This document shows, piece after piece, positions 47,215 through 55,096 of a stretch of DNA of 64,000 nt; position 1 is the stretch's first letter, and each line of letters begins with the position of its first letter. The notes below the pieces were generated by a model, which was given only the letters and a program-made list of their open reading frames with translations, was not told the origin of the DNA and made no database searches. A program made the translations under genes and the position numbers. The stretch comes from Myxococcales bacterium (GTDB lineage Bacteria > Myxococcota_A > Polyangia > Polyangiales > Ga0077539), in NCBI GenBank assembly GCA_030652255.1, contig JAUSAZ010000004.1, positions 1 through 64,000 of the forward strand, given 5' to 3'.

Positions 47215-48339
47215 GTGAACCGCCGCCGCTTCCTCGCCGCCGTGTCCCTCGCCGCCGCGTCCGGCGGGTGCCGCTGGCGTCGCGGCAACGAGGTCACGCT
47301 CGGGGCGGTGGTGCCGCGCACCGGCGACCGCGCGCCCTGGGGCGTCGACCTCCTGCGCGGGTACGAGCTCGCGGTGGAGCAGCAGAACCTCCGCGGCGGG
47401 CTCAACGGCCGCCGGCTGCGCCTCGTGGCCCTCGACGACGAGAGCCGCGAGGAGCACGTGACCACCCTCACCACGCGCCTCATCGAGCGCGAGGGCGCCA
47501 CGGCCGTGCTGGGCGAGCTGTCGTCGGTGGCCAACGAGCGCGCCGCCGCGGCGGCCCAGCGCCGCGGGGTGGTCTTCGTCGCGACGGCCTCCACGGCGCG
47601 GGACGTCTCCCGGGCGGGCGATTTCGTCTTCCGCACGGTGCTCACCGACGGCGAGCAGGCGCAGGCGATGGCCCGCTACGCCCGGCAGTCGATGCAGCGC
47701 CGCAAGGGGGCCATCGTGTACCGCCGCAGCTCGCTGCTGCACGTCGGGATGGCCGACGCCTTCGCCTCGGGCTTCCGCGGCAACGGCGGCGAGATGGTGC
47801 TGCGCGAGTCCTACCAGGACGACGCCGACCTCGTGCGCCTCCTCGGCCGGGTGCGCTCGTCCGGCGCCGACGTGGTGTACGCGCCCGCCACCAGCGAGGA
47901 CGCCGGGCGCATCGCCGTCGCCCTGCGGCAGGCGCGGGTGACCGCGCAGATCATGGGGGCCGACGGCTGGGCCTCCCCCGAGGCGCGGCGCTTCGCCCGC
48001 GACGCGATGGTGGGGGTGCTCTTCGCCGACCTCTTCAGCCCGACCTCTCCGCGGCCCGAGGTGGAGGCCTTCGTCGCCGCCTTCGAGGCCCGCCACCGCG
48101 CGCACCCCGGGGCCTTCGCCGCGGTCGGCTACGACGCCGCGCGCTGGGTCATCGCCGCCGCCCTGCGCGTGCCCCAGCTCGACCCCCACACCCTCCGCGA
48201 CGCGCTGCTCGGGTCGCGCCTCGACGACGCCGTCGCGGGGCCCTTCAGCGTCGACGCGCGACGGGCGCTCACCCGCGCAATCTGCGTCCAGCGCCACGAG
48301 GCGCAGGGCGTCGCCCTCGCCGCCATGATGACGCCGTAG
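47215..48339 (+). CDS. Periplasmic ligand-binding protein, LivJ/Peripla_BP_6-like
   Basis: 374 residues. Signal peptide and lipobox-like SLAAASGGC (Cys19) suggest a lipid-anchored solute-binding protein. The bilobal Peripla_BP_6 (branched-chain amino-acid-type) fold is seen: LGAVVPRTGDRAPWGVDLLR, GYELAVEQQNLRGGLNG, AVLGELSSVANERAAAAA and VGVLFADLFSP. The binding pocket is not of an identifiable class. GTG start at 47215. No ABC permease or ATPase of the Liv type is present nearby, so it may feed a transporter elsewhere or act as a sensor. Its 3' end overlaps the convergent gene by 71 bases. Confidence 0.85.
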   Translation: MNRRRFLAAVSLAAASGGCRWRRGNEVTLGAVVPRTGDRAPWGVDLLRGYELAVEQQNLRGGLNGRRLRLVALDDESREEHVTTLTTRLIEREGATAVLGELSSVANERAAAAAQRRGVVFVATASTARDVSRAGDFVFRTVLTDGEQAQAMARYARQSMQRRKGAIVYRRSSLLHVGMADAFASGFRGNGGEMVLRESYQDDADLVRLLGRVRSSGADVVYAPATSEDAGRIAVALRQARVTAQIMGADGWASPEARRFARDAMVGVLFADLFSPTSPRPEVEAFVAAFEARHRAHPGAFAAVGYDAARWVIAAALRVPQLDPHTLRDALLGSRLDDAVAGPFSVDARRALTRAICVQRHEAQGVALAAMMTP

Positions 48340-49552
48340 CCAGCGTCAGCAGCGCCGCGAGGGGTCCGAGCCCCCCGCCCCGAGCGCCCGCCACGCCGCA
48401 GCCGCAGCCGCCGTCGAGCTCGCGCAGCTCGTCGCCGAGGTCGCCCGCCGCGCCGCCGTCCGTCGGCCGGTCGACGGCCACCGCCACGTCGCGGGCGCTG
48501 CCCGTGTCGGCGGGGCCGCCCGTGTCGAGCGCGCTGCCCGTGTCGGGTCGCAGTCCGCTGTCGAGGGCGACGCCGGTGTCGGGTCGGAGTCCGTTGTCGG
48601 GGGCGACGCCGGTGTCGGGTCGGAGCCCGTTGTCGGGGGCGACGCCCGTGTCGCGGGGCACCGTGGGGACGTCCATCGGGGTTCCGGCGTCCATCGGACC
48701 GGCGGTGGGGCAGGTGCCCCGGTGCGACCCGGCGGGGCGGGAGATGGTCGCCGTGGGGCGCCCGCAGCTGGCGCAGATCTCGCCGCGCGCGGGGTACGAG
48801 AGCGCGACGCCGGTGTAGTGGGCGGCGGTGAGGGGGTAGTGGGCGTAGCCCCAGACGAGCTCCTGGTAGGGGTAGTTGCCGCGCACCTGGGCGCTCGCGA
48901 GGCCGGGGGTGCGAAACTCCCGCCGGTCGGCCGCGAACATCGGGTTGTTGGGGTTGTTGCGCACGACGAAGCCGTTGTAGCCCCAGGTGGCGAAGTACCA
49001 GTCCTCGACGACGGTGGGGTCGTTGTCGCCGATGCACGGCGAGGCCCGCCATTTGTCCGCGAGGATGGCCGCCCCGACGCTGACGTTGTAGGCCGCCGAC
49101 GAGGCGACGCGGTTGGCGTCGTAGGCGCTGGTCTCGCCGCGGCGCATCCCGCTCGTGACCTGCGCGATGCCGTAGCCGCAGTCGAAGCTGATCACCGTCT
49201 CGCTGGTGGTGCAGAACTGCCGCCACGACGACTCGGTGAGGTAGATCGCCTTGAGCAGCACGCAGGGGAAGCTCGCCGGGACCGTGTCTCGCCGCCCGGA
49301 GCCGGTGCACCAGCCGCCGCCCGACCCGAGGGTGTTGCGGCCGCCGAAGTCCCAGCCCAGCGAGCCGTAGGCCATCGGGCCCGCGGCGATGCGATCGAAG
49401 AGGCCCGACATCTCCGTCACCGAGGGGTTGCTCCCGCTCGAAGGGGCCACCCGGCACGAGCGGCACGGCGGGCACGCCGCCCCCCCCGAGCACTGCGCCC
49501 ACGCCTCGACGCCCGCCAGCGCGATCGCCGCGCCCAGCAGCGCCGCCCTCAC
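48269..49552 (-). CDS. Lysozyme-like (lytic transglycosylase) protein with MYXO-CTERM tag
   Basis: 427 residues with a signal peptide ending near AWAQ. Residues about 40-230 resemble the SLT/lysozyme-like fold of peptidoglycan-cleaving enzymes: AIYLTESSWRQFC with catalytic-type Glu near 107, CGYGIAQVTSGM, ILADKWRAS and WYFATWGYNGF. A linker of Asp/Thr/Gly/Pro repeats (DTGVAPDNGLRP units) follows. The end shows a MYXO-CTERM-type sorting signal: GGCGCGVAGARGGGLGPLAA, a short hydrophobic helix and an Arg-rich tail. This tag directs processing by a myxosortase and surface retention in Myxococcota. GTG start overlaps the upstream gene by GTGA. The tail overlaps the convergent gene. Confidence 0.8.
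   Translation of the reverse strand: MRAALLGAAIALAGVEAWAQCSGGAACPPCRSCRVAPSSGSNPSVTEMSGLFDRIAAGPMAYGSLGWDFGGRNTLGSGGGWCTGSGRRDTVPASFPCVLLKAIYLTESSWRQFCTTSETVISFDCGYGIAQVTSGMRRGETSAYDANRVASSAAYNVSVGAAILADKWRASPCIGDNDPTVVEDWYFATWGYNGFVVRNNPNNPMFAADRREFRTPGLASAQVRGNYPYQELVWGYAHYPLTAAHYTGVALSYPARGEICASCGRPTATISRPAGSHRGTCPTAGPMDAGTPMDVPTVPRDTGVAPDNGLRPDTGVAPDNGLRPDTGVALDSGLRPDTGSALDTGGPADTGSARDVAVAVDRPTDGGAAGDLGDELRELDGGCGCGVAGARGGGLGPLAALLTLATASSWRRGRRPAPRGAGRRLRG
48541..48652 (-). repeat. Asp-Thr-Gly-Val-Ala-Pro linker repeat
   Basis: Three tandem 36-base units encode DTGVAPDNGLRP or near variants in the lytic-enzyme linker, followed by degenerate half-units. Units differ by few bases, so the array seems recent. 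Such Asp/Thr-rich linkers separate the catalytic part from the sorting tag. Confidence 0.65.
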
Positions 49553-50688
49553 CGCGCACCCCCGGCGAAGCCGACGAACTCGACCACCTCGTCGGGCGAC
49601 CCGATGGCGTGCGCCGCGGCGTTGCGGCGCGCGGCGATGACCACCGACTCGTCGCGCTCGGTGGTGTGGCGCAGGGCGATCCAGCGGCCGTCGGCGGACT
49701 CCGCGAGCAGCGCGTCGCTGCCGTCGCCGCGGGGCGCGGAGGCCGTCGGCGAGGTCTGCTCGGAGGCGCCGCGGGCGATCCACCCGAGGCCGCGGTCGCC
49801 GGGGAGCGAGACCCCGATGGCGCCGTCTCGCAGCACCCGGGGCATCAGGTGGTCGCTCGACGCCCGCCAGCGCGGGGTGATCGCCTGGGACGCGGGGCCG
49901 TGGGCGCGCAGCGCGGCGACCTCGTACACGGTGCCCGAGAGCGCGCGGGCGAAGACCACCTCGTCGCGCGCGGCGTCGTAGGAGAAGTCCCGCGCGAGGG
50001 GGAGGTCGGGGTGCACCACGGCGACGGCGCCGGAGCGCGCGTCGAGGCGCAGCAGCGACGATCCGCCGTCGTGGAGGTGGTAGACGAGCACCTCGTCGTC
50101 GCGCAGCGCCGCCGCGAGGAAGGCCAGCTGGCCGCGGCCCGACCAGACCGTGCGCGCGGCCCCGGTGGCGGGGTCGACGGCGTCGAGGCGGAGCGCGTCG
50201 GTGCGCTCCACGAGGCGCCGGGAGACGGCGTCGGGGACAGCGTCGGGGCCGTCGTCGCCGCGCTGCACCAGCACCGTGCCGCGGGCGGTGATCAGCGGCC
50301 GGGAGCCGTCGGTGAGCTCGCCGCAGAGCCGGGTGGTGGCGCCCGCGGCGGGGTCGATGCGGAAGAGGGCGCTGTGGTAGCTGCCGCCCCGCGGGGCCTC
50401 GCGGTCGGCGGCGACGGCGAGCACCACGGGCAGCGCCGTGGCGGCGCCGGGCAGCAGCGCGGCGTGGCGGGCGGAGGAGGGGAGGTGCGCGAAGCTGCCG
50501 AGCACGGCGGCGGGGGTCTGGGCGTCGGGGCGCTGGAGCACGACGGCCGTGCGCGGGGCGTCCGGGGCGCCGCGCAGGAGCACCACCGCGGGCGCCGGGG
50601 GCTGCGGGCGGGGCTGGGCGCTCGCGGTCGAGGCGCACCCGGCGAGGGCGCCGAGCAGGAGGAGCAGCGGTCGGTGCGGGGTGCCCAT
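49549..50688 (-). CDS. Propeller-like lipoprotein
   Basis: 379 residues. Signal peptide ends in a lipobox LLLGALAGC (Cys18). The remainder has repeated short beta-strand units with LFRIDPAAGATTRLCGE, LRLDAVDPATGAARTVW, SLLRLDARSGAVAVV and YDAARDEVVFARAL. This resembles TolB/WD40-type beta-propeller blades in secreted lipoproteins. No active site was recognised. It overlaps the lytic transglycosylase-like gene by GTGA, so the two are likely co-translated and may act together at the cell wall. An upstream gap of 27 bases separates it from the aldo/keto reductase on the same strand. Confidence 0.75.
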   Translation of the reverse strand: MGTPHRPLLLLLGALAGCASTASAQPRPQPPAPAVVLLRGAPDAPRTAVVLQRPDAQTPAAVLGSFAHLPSSARHAALLPGAATALPVVLAVAADREAPRGGSYHSALFRIDPAAGATTRLCGELTDGSRPLITARGTVLVQRGDDGPDAVPDAVSRRLVERTDALRLDAVDPATGAARTVWSGRGQLAFLAAALRDDEVLVYHLHDGGSSLLRLDARSGAVAVVHPDLPLARDFSYDAARDEVVFARALSGTVYEVAALRAHGPASQAITPRWRASSDHLMPRVLRDGAIGVSLPGDRGLGWIARGASEQTSPTASAPRGDGSDALLAESADGRWIALRHTTERDESVVIAARRNAAAHAIGSPDEVVEFVGFAGGAR

Positions 50689-50715
50689 GGCGCGATCATA
50701 CGCGCCGGGCGGCGG

Positions 50716-51663
50716 TCAGTGCTCGGGGTCGATGATGCGCGCGATGTCGGCGAGGGAGGCCTCGGAGAGCATGGGCTCGCGCTCGACGGCGCGTGCGTTC
50801 TCGGTGGCCTGGTCGGGGGTGCGCGCGCCGGGCACGACCACGCTGACGAGCCCGTTGGCGAGCACGTAGCGCAGGGCGGCCTCGCGGAGCGAGGCGATGG
50901 GAGGGTGCACGAGGGCGTCGCGCAGGGCGTCGCGCTGCTTCATGCGGCGGGTGAGGTCCTGCGGGGTCCAGCGGTAGAGCCGGTGGTCGTCGTCGGAGAA
51001 GCGCCGCGCGCCGGACCACCCATCCGCGAGCAGGCCGTACGCGAGCGGCGAGCGGGCGACGACGGCGGCCCCCCCGCGGCTGATTTCGCCGGAGAGGCGG
51101 TGCAGCAGCATCGGGAGGTAGAGGTTGTACGGCAGCACGACGAGGTCGGGGCGATGGGCGAGGGCGGCGCGGCCGACGCCTTCGGAGCCCACGCTCACGC
51201 CGATGAGCCGGGCCTTGCCGGCGGCCTTGAGGTCGCTGAGGGTGGACCACGCCTCGTCGCCGGTGAGGGTGCTCAGCGCGGGGTTGTGCAGCACGAGGGC
51301 GTCGAGGCAGTCGACGCCGAGCTTCTTCAGGGCGCGCTCGCAGGCCGCGGTGAGGTAAGGCCGGGAGAAGTCCTTGCGAGGGACGGGGTGCTTCGGGTCG
51401 CGGTCGACGCCCACGCGCACCGAGGCGAAGACCTTGTCGGCGCCGACGTCGCGCTTGAGGTCGGCGATCCAGCCGAGCACCTCGCCCTCGCGGTAGCTGT
51501 CGGCGACCTCGATGAAGGACCCGCCCGCTTCGACGGCGGCGCGCAGCGTGGCGCGGGCGGTGAGCTCGAAGGACGACCCGTAGCCCTCGCCGGAGATGCC
51601 CCAGGTGCCGAGGCCCACCTCCCCGACAGAAATGCCGCTGCAGCCAAGGGGTCGGGTGCGCAT
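50716..51663 (-). CDS. Aldo/keto reductase family protein with altered catalytic tetrad
   Basis: 315 residues in a single (beta/alpha)8 barrel. NADPH-binding and AKR motifs are visible: VGLGTWGISG, IEVADSYREGEVLGW, LVLHNP and VVPGARTPDQATENARAV. The usual catalytic tetrad Asp-Tyr-Lys-His is read here as Glu, Tyr, Arg and His: IEVADSY has Glu where the Asp normally lies, SVRVG has Arg in place of Lys, and LVLHNP keeps the His. Activity may be weak or altered. The substrate cannot be predicted. Start ATG at 51663. Appears to be head of a string of same-strand genes, but a function shared with the lipoprotein and lytic enzyme is unlikely. Confidence 0.8.
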   Translation of the reverse strand: MRTRPLGCSGISVGEVGLGTWGISGEGYGSSFELTARATLRAAVEAGGSFIEVADSYREGEVLGWIADLKRDVGADKVFASVRVGVDRDPKHPVPRKDFSRPYLTAACERALKKLGVDCLDALVLHNPALSTLTGDEAWSTLSDLKAAGKARLIGVSVGSEGVGRAALAHRPDLVVLPYNLYLPMLLHRLSGEISRGGAAVVARSPLAYGLLADGWSGARRFSDDDHRLYRWTPQDLTRRMKQRDALRDALVHPPIASLREAALRYVLANGLVSVVVPGARTPDQATENARAVEREPMLSEASLADIARIIDPEH

Positions 51664-51765
51664 CGTGGGCTGAGGGGGTTACCCCCGGTGGGGCACGGCG
51701 GTCAACGCACAGAAGAGCATTGCTGCGAGGGCCGCGGCGGTGCGATCGTCCGAGGCACTGCCCAC

Positions 51766-52728
51766 ATGGACGTACTCGTCGCCCACCACGGATACTGCTT
51801 CGACGGGGCCGCGAGCGCGGCGATCTTCTCGCGCTTCCTGCGCGAGACGCAGCCGGCGCTGAGCGAGGCGAAGTTCCACTTCCGGGGGCTGCTGTACGAG
51901 CCCAACGCGCCGCCGCCGGGCGACAAGCTGATGGTGGGGGCGATCAACGCCATCCTCGACTACCGCTACACGCAGTCGCCTTACCTGGACTGGTATTTCG
52001 ACCACCACGTGAGCGCCTTCCAGGAGCCCGGCTCGGAGCTGCATTTCCAGTCCGACACGAGCGGCCGGAAGTTTCACGACGGGGCCTACGGGTCGTGCAC
52101 GAAGTTCATCATCGACGTGGCGCGCGAGCGCTGGGGCTGGACGGCGCCGGACCTCGACGAGCTGGTGGCGTGGAGCGACATCATCGACGCCGCGCGCTTC
52201 ACCGACGCCGACCAGGCGGGCTCCTTCGAGCCGTCGGCGATGAAGCTCGCGGCGGTGGTGCAGGAGCAGGGCGACGACTCGATGCTGGCGTGGATGATCC
52301 CGCAGCTGGCGACCACCTCCCTCGACGACCTCGCGAAGCACCCCGACGTGCTGCGCCGGCTGGAGCCCATCAAGGCCCGGCACGAGGCGCTCTCCAAGCG
52401 CATGGAGCAGTCGGGCGAGCAGCGTGGCGCGGTGGCGTGGTTCGACCTGAGCGACGCGCCGCTCGACACGGTGGCGAAGTTCGTCGGCTACAAGCTCTTC
52501 CCGACGGCGATGTACTCCATCGTTCTGTCACGCACCCCCAAGCGGGTGAAGATCTCCGTGGGCTACAACCCCTGGTCGAAGCACCCGCGGCGGCACGACA
52601 TCGCGCGGCTGTGCGAGCGCTACGGCGGAGGGGGTCACCCGGTGGTGGGCGCCATCTCGCTGCCGCCGGGCGAGCTCCCCAAGGCGAAGGCCATCATGGA
52701 GGAGTTCCTGAGCGCGCTGAACAGCTGA
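51766..52728 (+). CDS. DHH-family phosphoesterase
   Basis: 320 residues, cytoplasmic. Shows the DHH motif (DWYFDHHVSAF), the Mn-binding-type HHGYCFDGAASAAIF near the N-terminus and C-terminal DHHA1-like YGGGGHPVVGAISLPPGEL. Related proteins cleave nanoRNAs, pApA or cyclic-dinucleotide products, or are pyrophosphatases. The precise substrate is unknown. Metal-binding residues His8, Asp13, the Asp/Cys in SDIIDAARFTD, and the DHH are present. ATG at 51766 chosen because upstream sequence does not look coding on this strand. FKBP lies 57 bases downstream in the same direction. Confidence 0.85.
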   Translation: MDVLVAHHGYCFDGAASAAIFSRFLRETQPALSEAKFHFRGLLYEPNAPPPGDKLMVGAINAILDYRYTQSPYLDWYFDHHVSAFQEPGSELHFQSDTSGRKFHDGAYGSCTKFIIDVARERWGWTAPDLDELVAWSDIIDAARFTDADQAGSFEPSAMKLAAVVQEQGDDSMLAWMIPQLATTSLDDLAKHPDVLRRLEPIKARHEALSKRMEQSGEQRGAVAWFDLSDAPLDTVAKFVGYKLFPTAMYSIVLSRTPKRVKISVGYNPWSKHPRRHDIARLCERYGGGGHPVVGAISLPPGELPKAKAIMEEFLSALNS

Positions 52729-52784
52729 GCGCGCCGGGGAGCCCTTCCCCCCACCCGGCCGGTCGTGCGAGCGTCCCGGCCATC

Positions 52785-53111
52785 ATGGCAGACCTACAGA
52801 TCGAGGAGCTCAAGGCAGGCACTGGCGACGAGGCCACCACCGGCAAGACCGTCGACGTGCACTACACAGGCTGGCTGACCAACGGGACGAAGTTCGACTC
52901 GTCCGTCGACCGCGGCCGGCCCTTCTCCTTCCCCCTCGGCGCCGGGCGCGTCATCAAGGGGTGGGATCAGGGCGTCGCGGGCATGAAGGTCGGCGGCAAG
53001 CGCAAGCTCACCATCCCCCCGGAGCTCGGCTACGGCGCGCGCGGCGCCGGGGCGGTCATCCCCCCCGACGCCACCCTCGTCTTCGAGGTCGAACTCCTCG
53101 CGGTGAAGTGA
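52785..53111 (+). CDS. FKBP-type peptidyl-prolyl cis-trans isomerase
   Basis: 108 residues, the length of a minimal FKBP domain. It speeds cis-trans isomerisation of proline peptide bonds. Characteristic residues are all there: VHYTGWLTNGTKFDSS, FPLGAGRVIKGWDQGV, GGKRKLTIPPELGYG and ATLVFEVELL. No signal peptide, so it is cytoplasmic. It follows the DHH phosphoesterase in the same direction and converges on the cytochrome c maturation operon, 13 bases away. Confidence 0.95.
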   Translation: MADLQIEELKAGTGDEATTGKTVDVHYTGWLTNGTKFDSSVDRGRPFSFPLGAGRVIKGWDQGVAGMKVGGKRKLTIPPELGYGARGAGAVIPPDATLVFEVELLAVK

Positions 53112-53124
53112 CCGCCCGCCCGAC

Positions 53125-54471
53125 TCAACCCCCCAGCTCGTCGAGCTCCTTGAGCAGCGTCGACAGCCACACCGTCAACTCCCGCCGGCGCCTCGCGTAG
53201 GTCTCCGGCCCCACGTCCCCCGTCGCGTGCCGGCGCGCCAGCTCGGCGCCCTCGGCGAGCGCCCGGTCGCGCTCGGCCTCGATGTCCGCGCGGGTGCGCT
53301 TACCCGTCGTGGTATTCCCCCGCCGCAGCGCCGTGAACAGGCCACCGAGCACCAGCAGCGCCGTCGCCCCGGTCGCGATCGGCCGCGCCGGACCCGCCGG
53401 GGAGGGGATGCCGTTGAGGTGGATGGCGATCGCGCGCAGGGGCGCGTCGCTGGGCTGCCGCGACAGGCCCGTCAGCAGGATCTTCTCCCCGTTGGACTCG
53501 CGCGCCTCCGCCGCGGGCATGCCGTCGACGTTGAGGGTCAAGCCCCGCGGGGCCTCGACGGCGATGAGGGCGTTGACCACCGGGATGGGCATGCCCAGCC
53601 GCAAGGTCACGTCCCCGCCGCTCAGCTTCATCTGAAACTGGAACACCACCTCGATGGGCTCGCTCAGCGTCGGGGGGATGCTCCCGCGCAGCACCGCCAC
53701 GTCGCCCTCGGTGGTGAGCCGGAGGTCGTTCATCGAGGGCTGCGAGGTGAAGGCCGTGTACCCGTGCGGCAGCTCGAAGCGCATCCCGTCGCGCGGCACG
53801 TAGGCCCGCGGCACGGGCTGCTGGTCGCCGAGCGCGAGCGCCGACAGGTTGGCCAGCCGCAGGCGCTGCACCACCATCAGCCGGTCGTCGCGGAAGCGCA
53901 TCTCCGTGCGCGAGTCCCAGAGCAGCACCCCGCGGCCCTCGTGCTCGACGTCGTAGCGCACGAGCTGAACCCGGTAGCCCGCGCTGCTCCCGAGCTGGAA
54001 GGGCAGCGCGCCGAACTTCGCCCCGTCGAGCTCGGTGCTCGCCCGGTACGCGATGTTTCCGCCCCGGGTCAGCCCCTGGAACATCGCCACCCCGTCGCGG
54101 TCGGTGCGGCCCTCCCGCGGCGCGTCGCGCTCGCCCTCGCGCATCGCCCCGAGGCGCACCGGCGCCCCCTCGACGGGCGCGCCCTGGGTGTCGACCACCC
54201 GCACCACGATGGTGCCCTCGGGGACACCCGCGGACTCCTCGGCGAAGGACTGCGGCAGCGACGCGCGGCGCACCGCGGGGTCCGCACCGCCGCCCATGTG
54301 GGGATCGCCGCTCCCCGTGGGGGGGTGCCCCGGCGGCAGCGGCTGCGTGGGGTCGACCGGACCCGGCGCGGCGCGCACCGCGGCGTCGCCCGCGACGGCG
54401 GCGTCCTGCGCCCCGGCGGGCGCGGCCGCGAGCAGCACCGCGAGGAGGGCGAGGCGATCAGGTCGTCGCAT
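53125..54471 (-). CDS. Membrane-anchored exported protein, last in cytochrome c operon
   Basis: 448 residues. Signal peptide ending near GAQDAAV, then a Pro-rich stretch. A carboxypeptidase-regulatory/transthyretin-like beta domain follows at about 86-150 (GTIVVRVVDTQGAPVEGAPV), and further beta strands to about 350. A single membrane helix (IATGATALLVLGGLFTAL) lies near 390, with a charged C-terminal helix facing the cytoplasm (RTRADIEAERDRALAEGAEL). The Arg/Glu tail resembles the CcmI-type C-terminal coiled segment of its neighbour. No catalytic motif. It overlaps the upstream gene by 14 bases, so it belongs to the CcmFH operon and may take part in cytochrome c maturation. Function unknown. 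Confidence 0.7.
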   Translation of the reverse strand: MRRPDRLALLAVLLAAAPAGAQDAAVAGDAAVRAAPGPVDPTQPLPPGHPPTGSGDPHMGGGADPAVRRASLPQSFAEESAGVPEGTIVVRVVDTQGAPVEGAPVRLGAMREGERDAPREGRTDRDGVAMFQGLTRGGNIAYRASTELDGAKFGALPFQLGSSAGYRVQLVRYDVEHEGRGVLLWDSRTEMRFRDDRLMVVQRLRLANLSALALGDQQPVPRAYVPRDGMRFELPHGYTAFTSQPSMNDLRLTTEGDVAVLRGSIPPTLSEPIEVVFQFQMKLSGGDVTLRLGMPIPVVNALIAVEAPRGLTLNVDGMPAAEARESNGEKILLTGLSRQPSDAPLRAIAIHLNGIPSPAGPARPIATGATALLVLGGLFTALRRGNTTTGKRTRADIEAERDRALAEGAELARRHATGDVGPETYARRRRELTVWLSTLLKELDELGG

Positions 54472-55096
54472 CGGCGGCCTCCGGCTTCAGGCGCTCGCCG
54501 CAGCGCTTGCAGAACACCGCGTCGTCGTCGTTGGCCGTCGCGCACTTCGGGCAGTCGACGCCTACGGTGGCCGGGGCGGCGGCGGCGGTGACCGGCCCGG
54601 TCGAGCCCTCCGCGGGCACATCGACCGCGGTCGCCGTCTCGGTCTCCTCAGCCCCTTCGGCGGCCGCCGTGAGCATCGCCTCGGCGCGCGCGCGCCACGG
54701 CCCGATGCCCTCGTCGATGGCTCGCATCGCGGCGCGGGCCTCCTCGCGGTATCGCGCCTCGAGGGCCTTGTGGTCGTCCTCGCCGATGCGCCCGATGGAG
54801 CGCTCGAACTCCAGGTCGCGCAGCGCCTGCAGCGCCGCCCGCTTGCGCGCGTCGAGGGCCGCGAGCGCCGCGCCGTCGTCGTCGCCGTCGTCCGCGTCGC
54901 CGGGCTGCGCCGGGTCGAGCACCAGCCGCAGGGTCTCCCAGAAGAGCAGCACCGCCCCGGAGAGCAGCGCGAAGGCGAACCACAGCACCACCGCCGGGGC
55001 GCCCTTCACCAGCCCGATGGGCACCGCCACCACCACCACGGTCGCCAGCGCGATCAGCGCCACGTGCCGGGCCGCCATCTCCTGCGCGTCACTCAT
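54458..55096 (-). CDS. Membrane protein with zinc ribbon, CcmI-like context
   Basis: 212 residues with two hydrophobic helices near residues 11-55 (VALIALATVVVVAVPIGLV and LWFAFALLSGAVLLFWETL), a charged helical stretch (DARKRAALQALRDLEFERSI, EDDHKALEARYREEARAA), and a C-terminal zinc ribbon CPKCATANDDDAVFCKRCG. The central helical segment resembles CcmI, which links apocytochrome to heme ligation. The ribbon is unusual for CcmI, so the role in cytochrome c maturation is an inference from position: overlap by 8 bases with CcmF-CcmH upstream and by 14 with the next gene. The Zn-binding cysteines are intact. Confidence 0.7.
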   Translation of the reverse strand: MSDAQEMAARHVALIALATVVVVAVPIGLVKGAPAVVLWFAFALLSGAVLLFWETLRLVLDPAQPGDADDGDDDGAALAALDARKRAALQALRDLEFERSIGRIGEDDHKALEARYREEARAAMRAIDEGIGPWRARAEAMLTAAAEGAEETETATAVDVPAEGSTGPVTAAAAPATVGVDCPKCATANDDDAVFCKRCGERLKPEAADATT

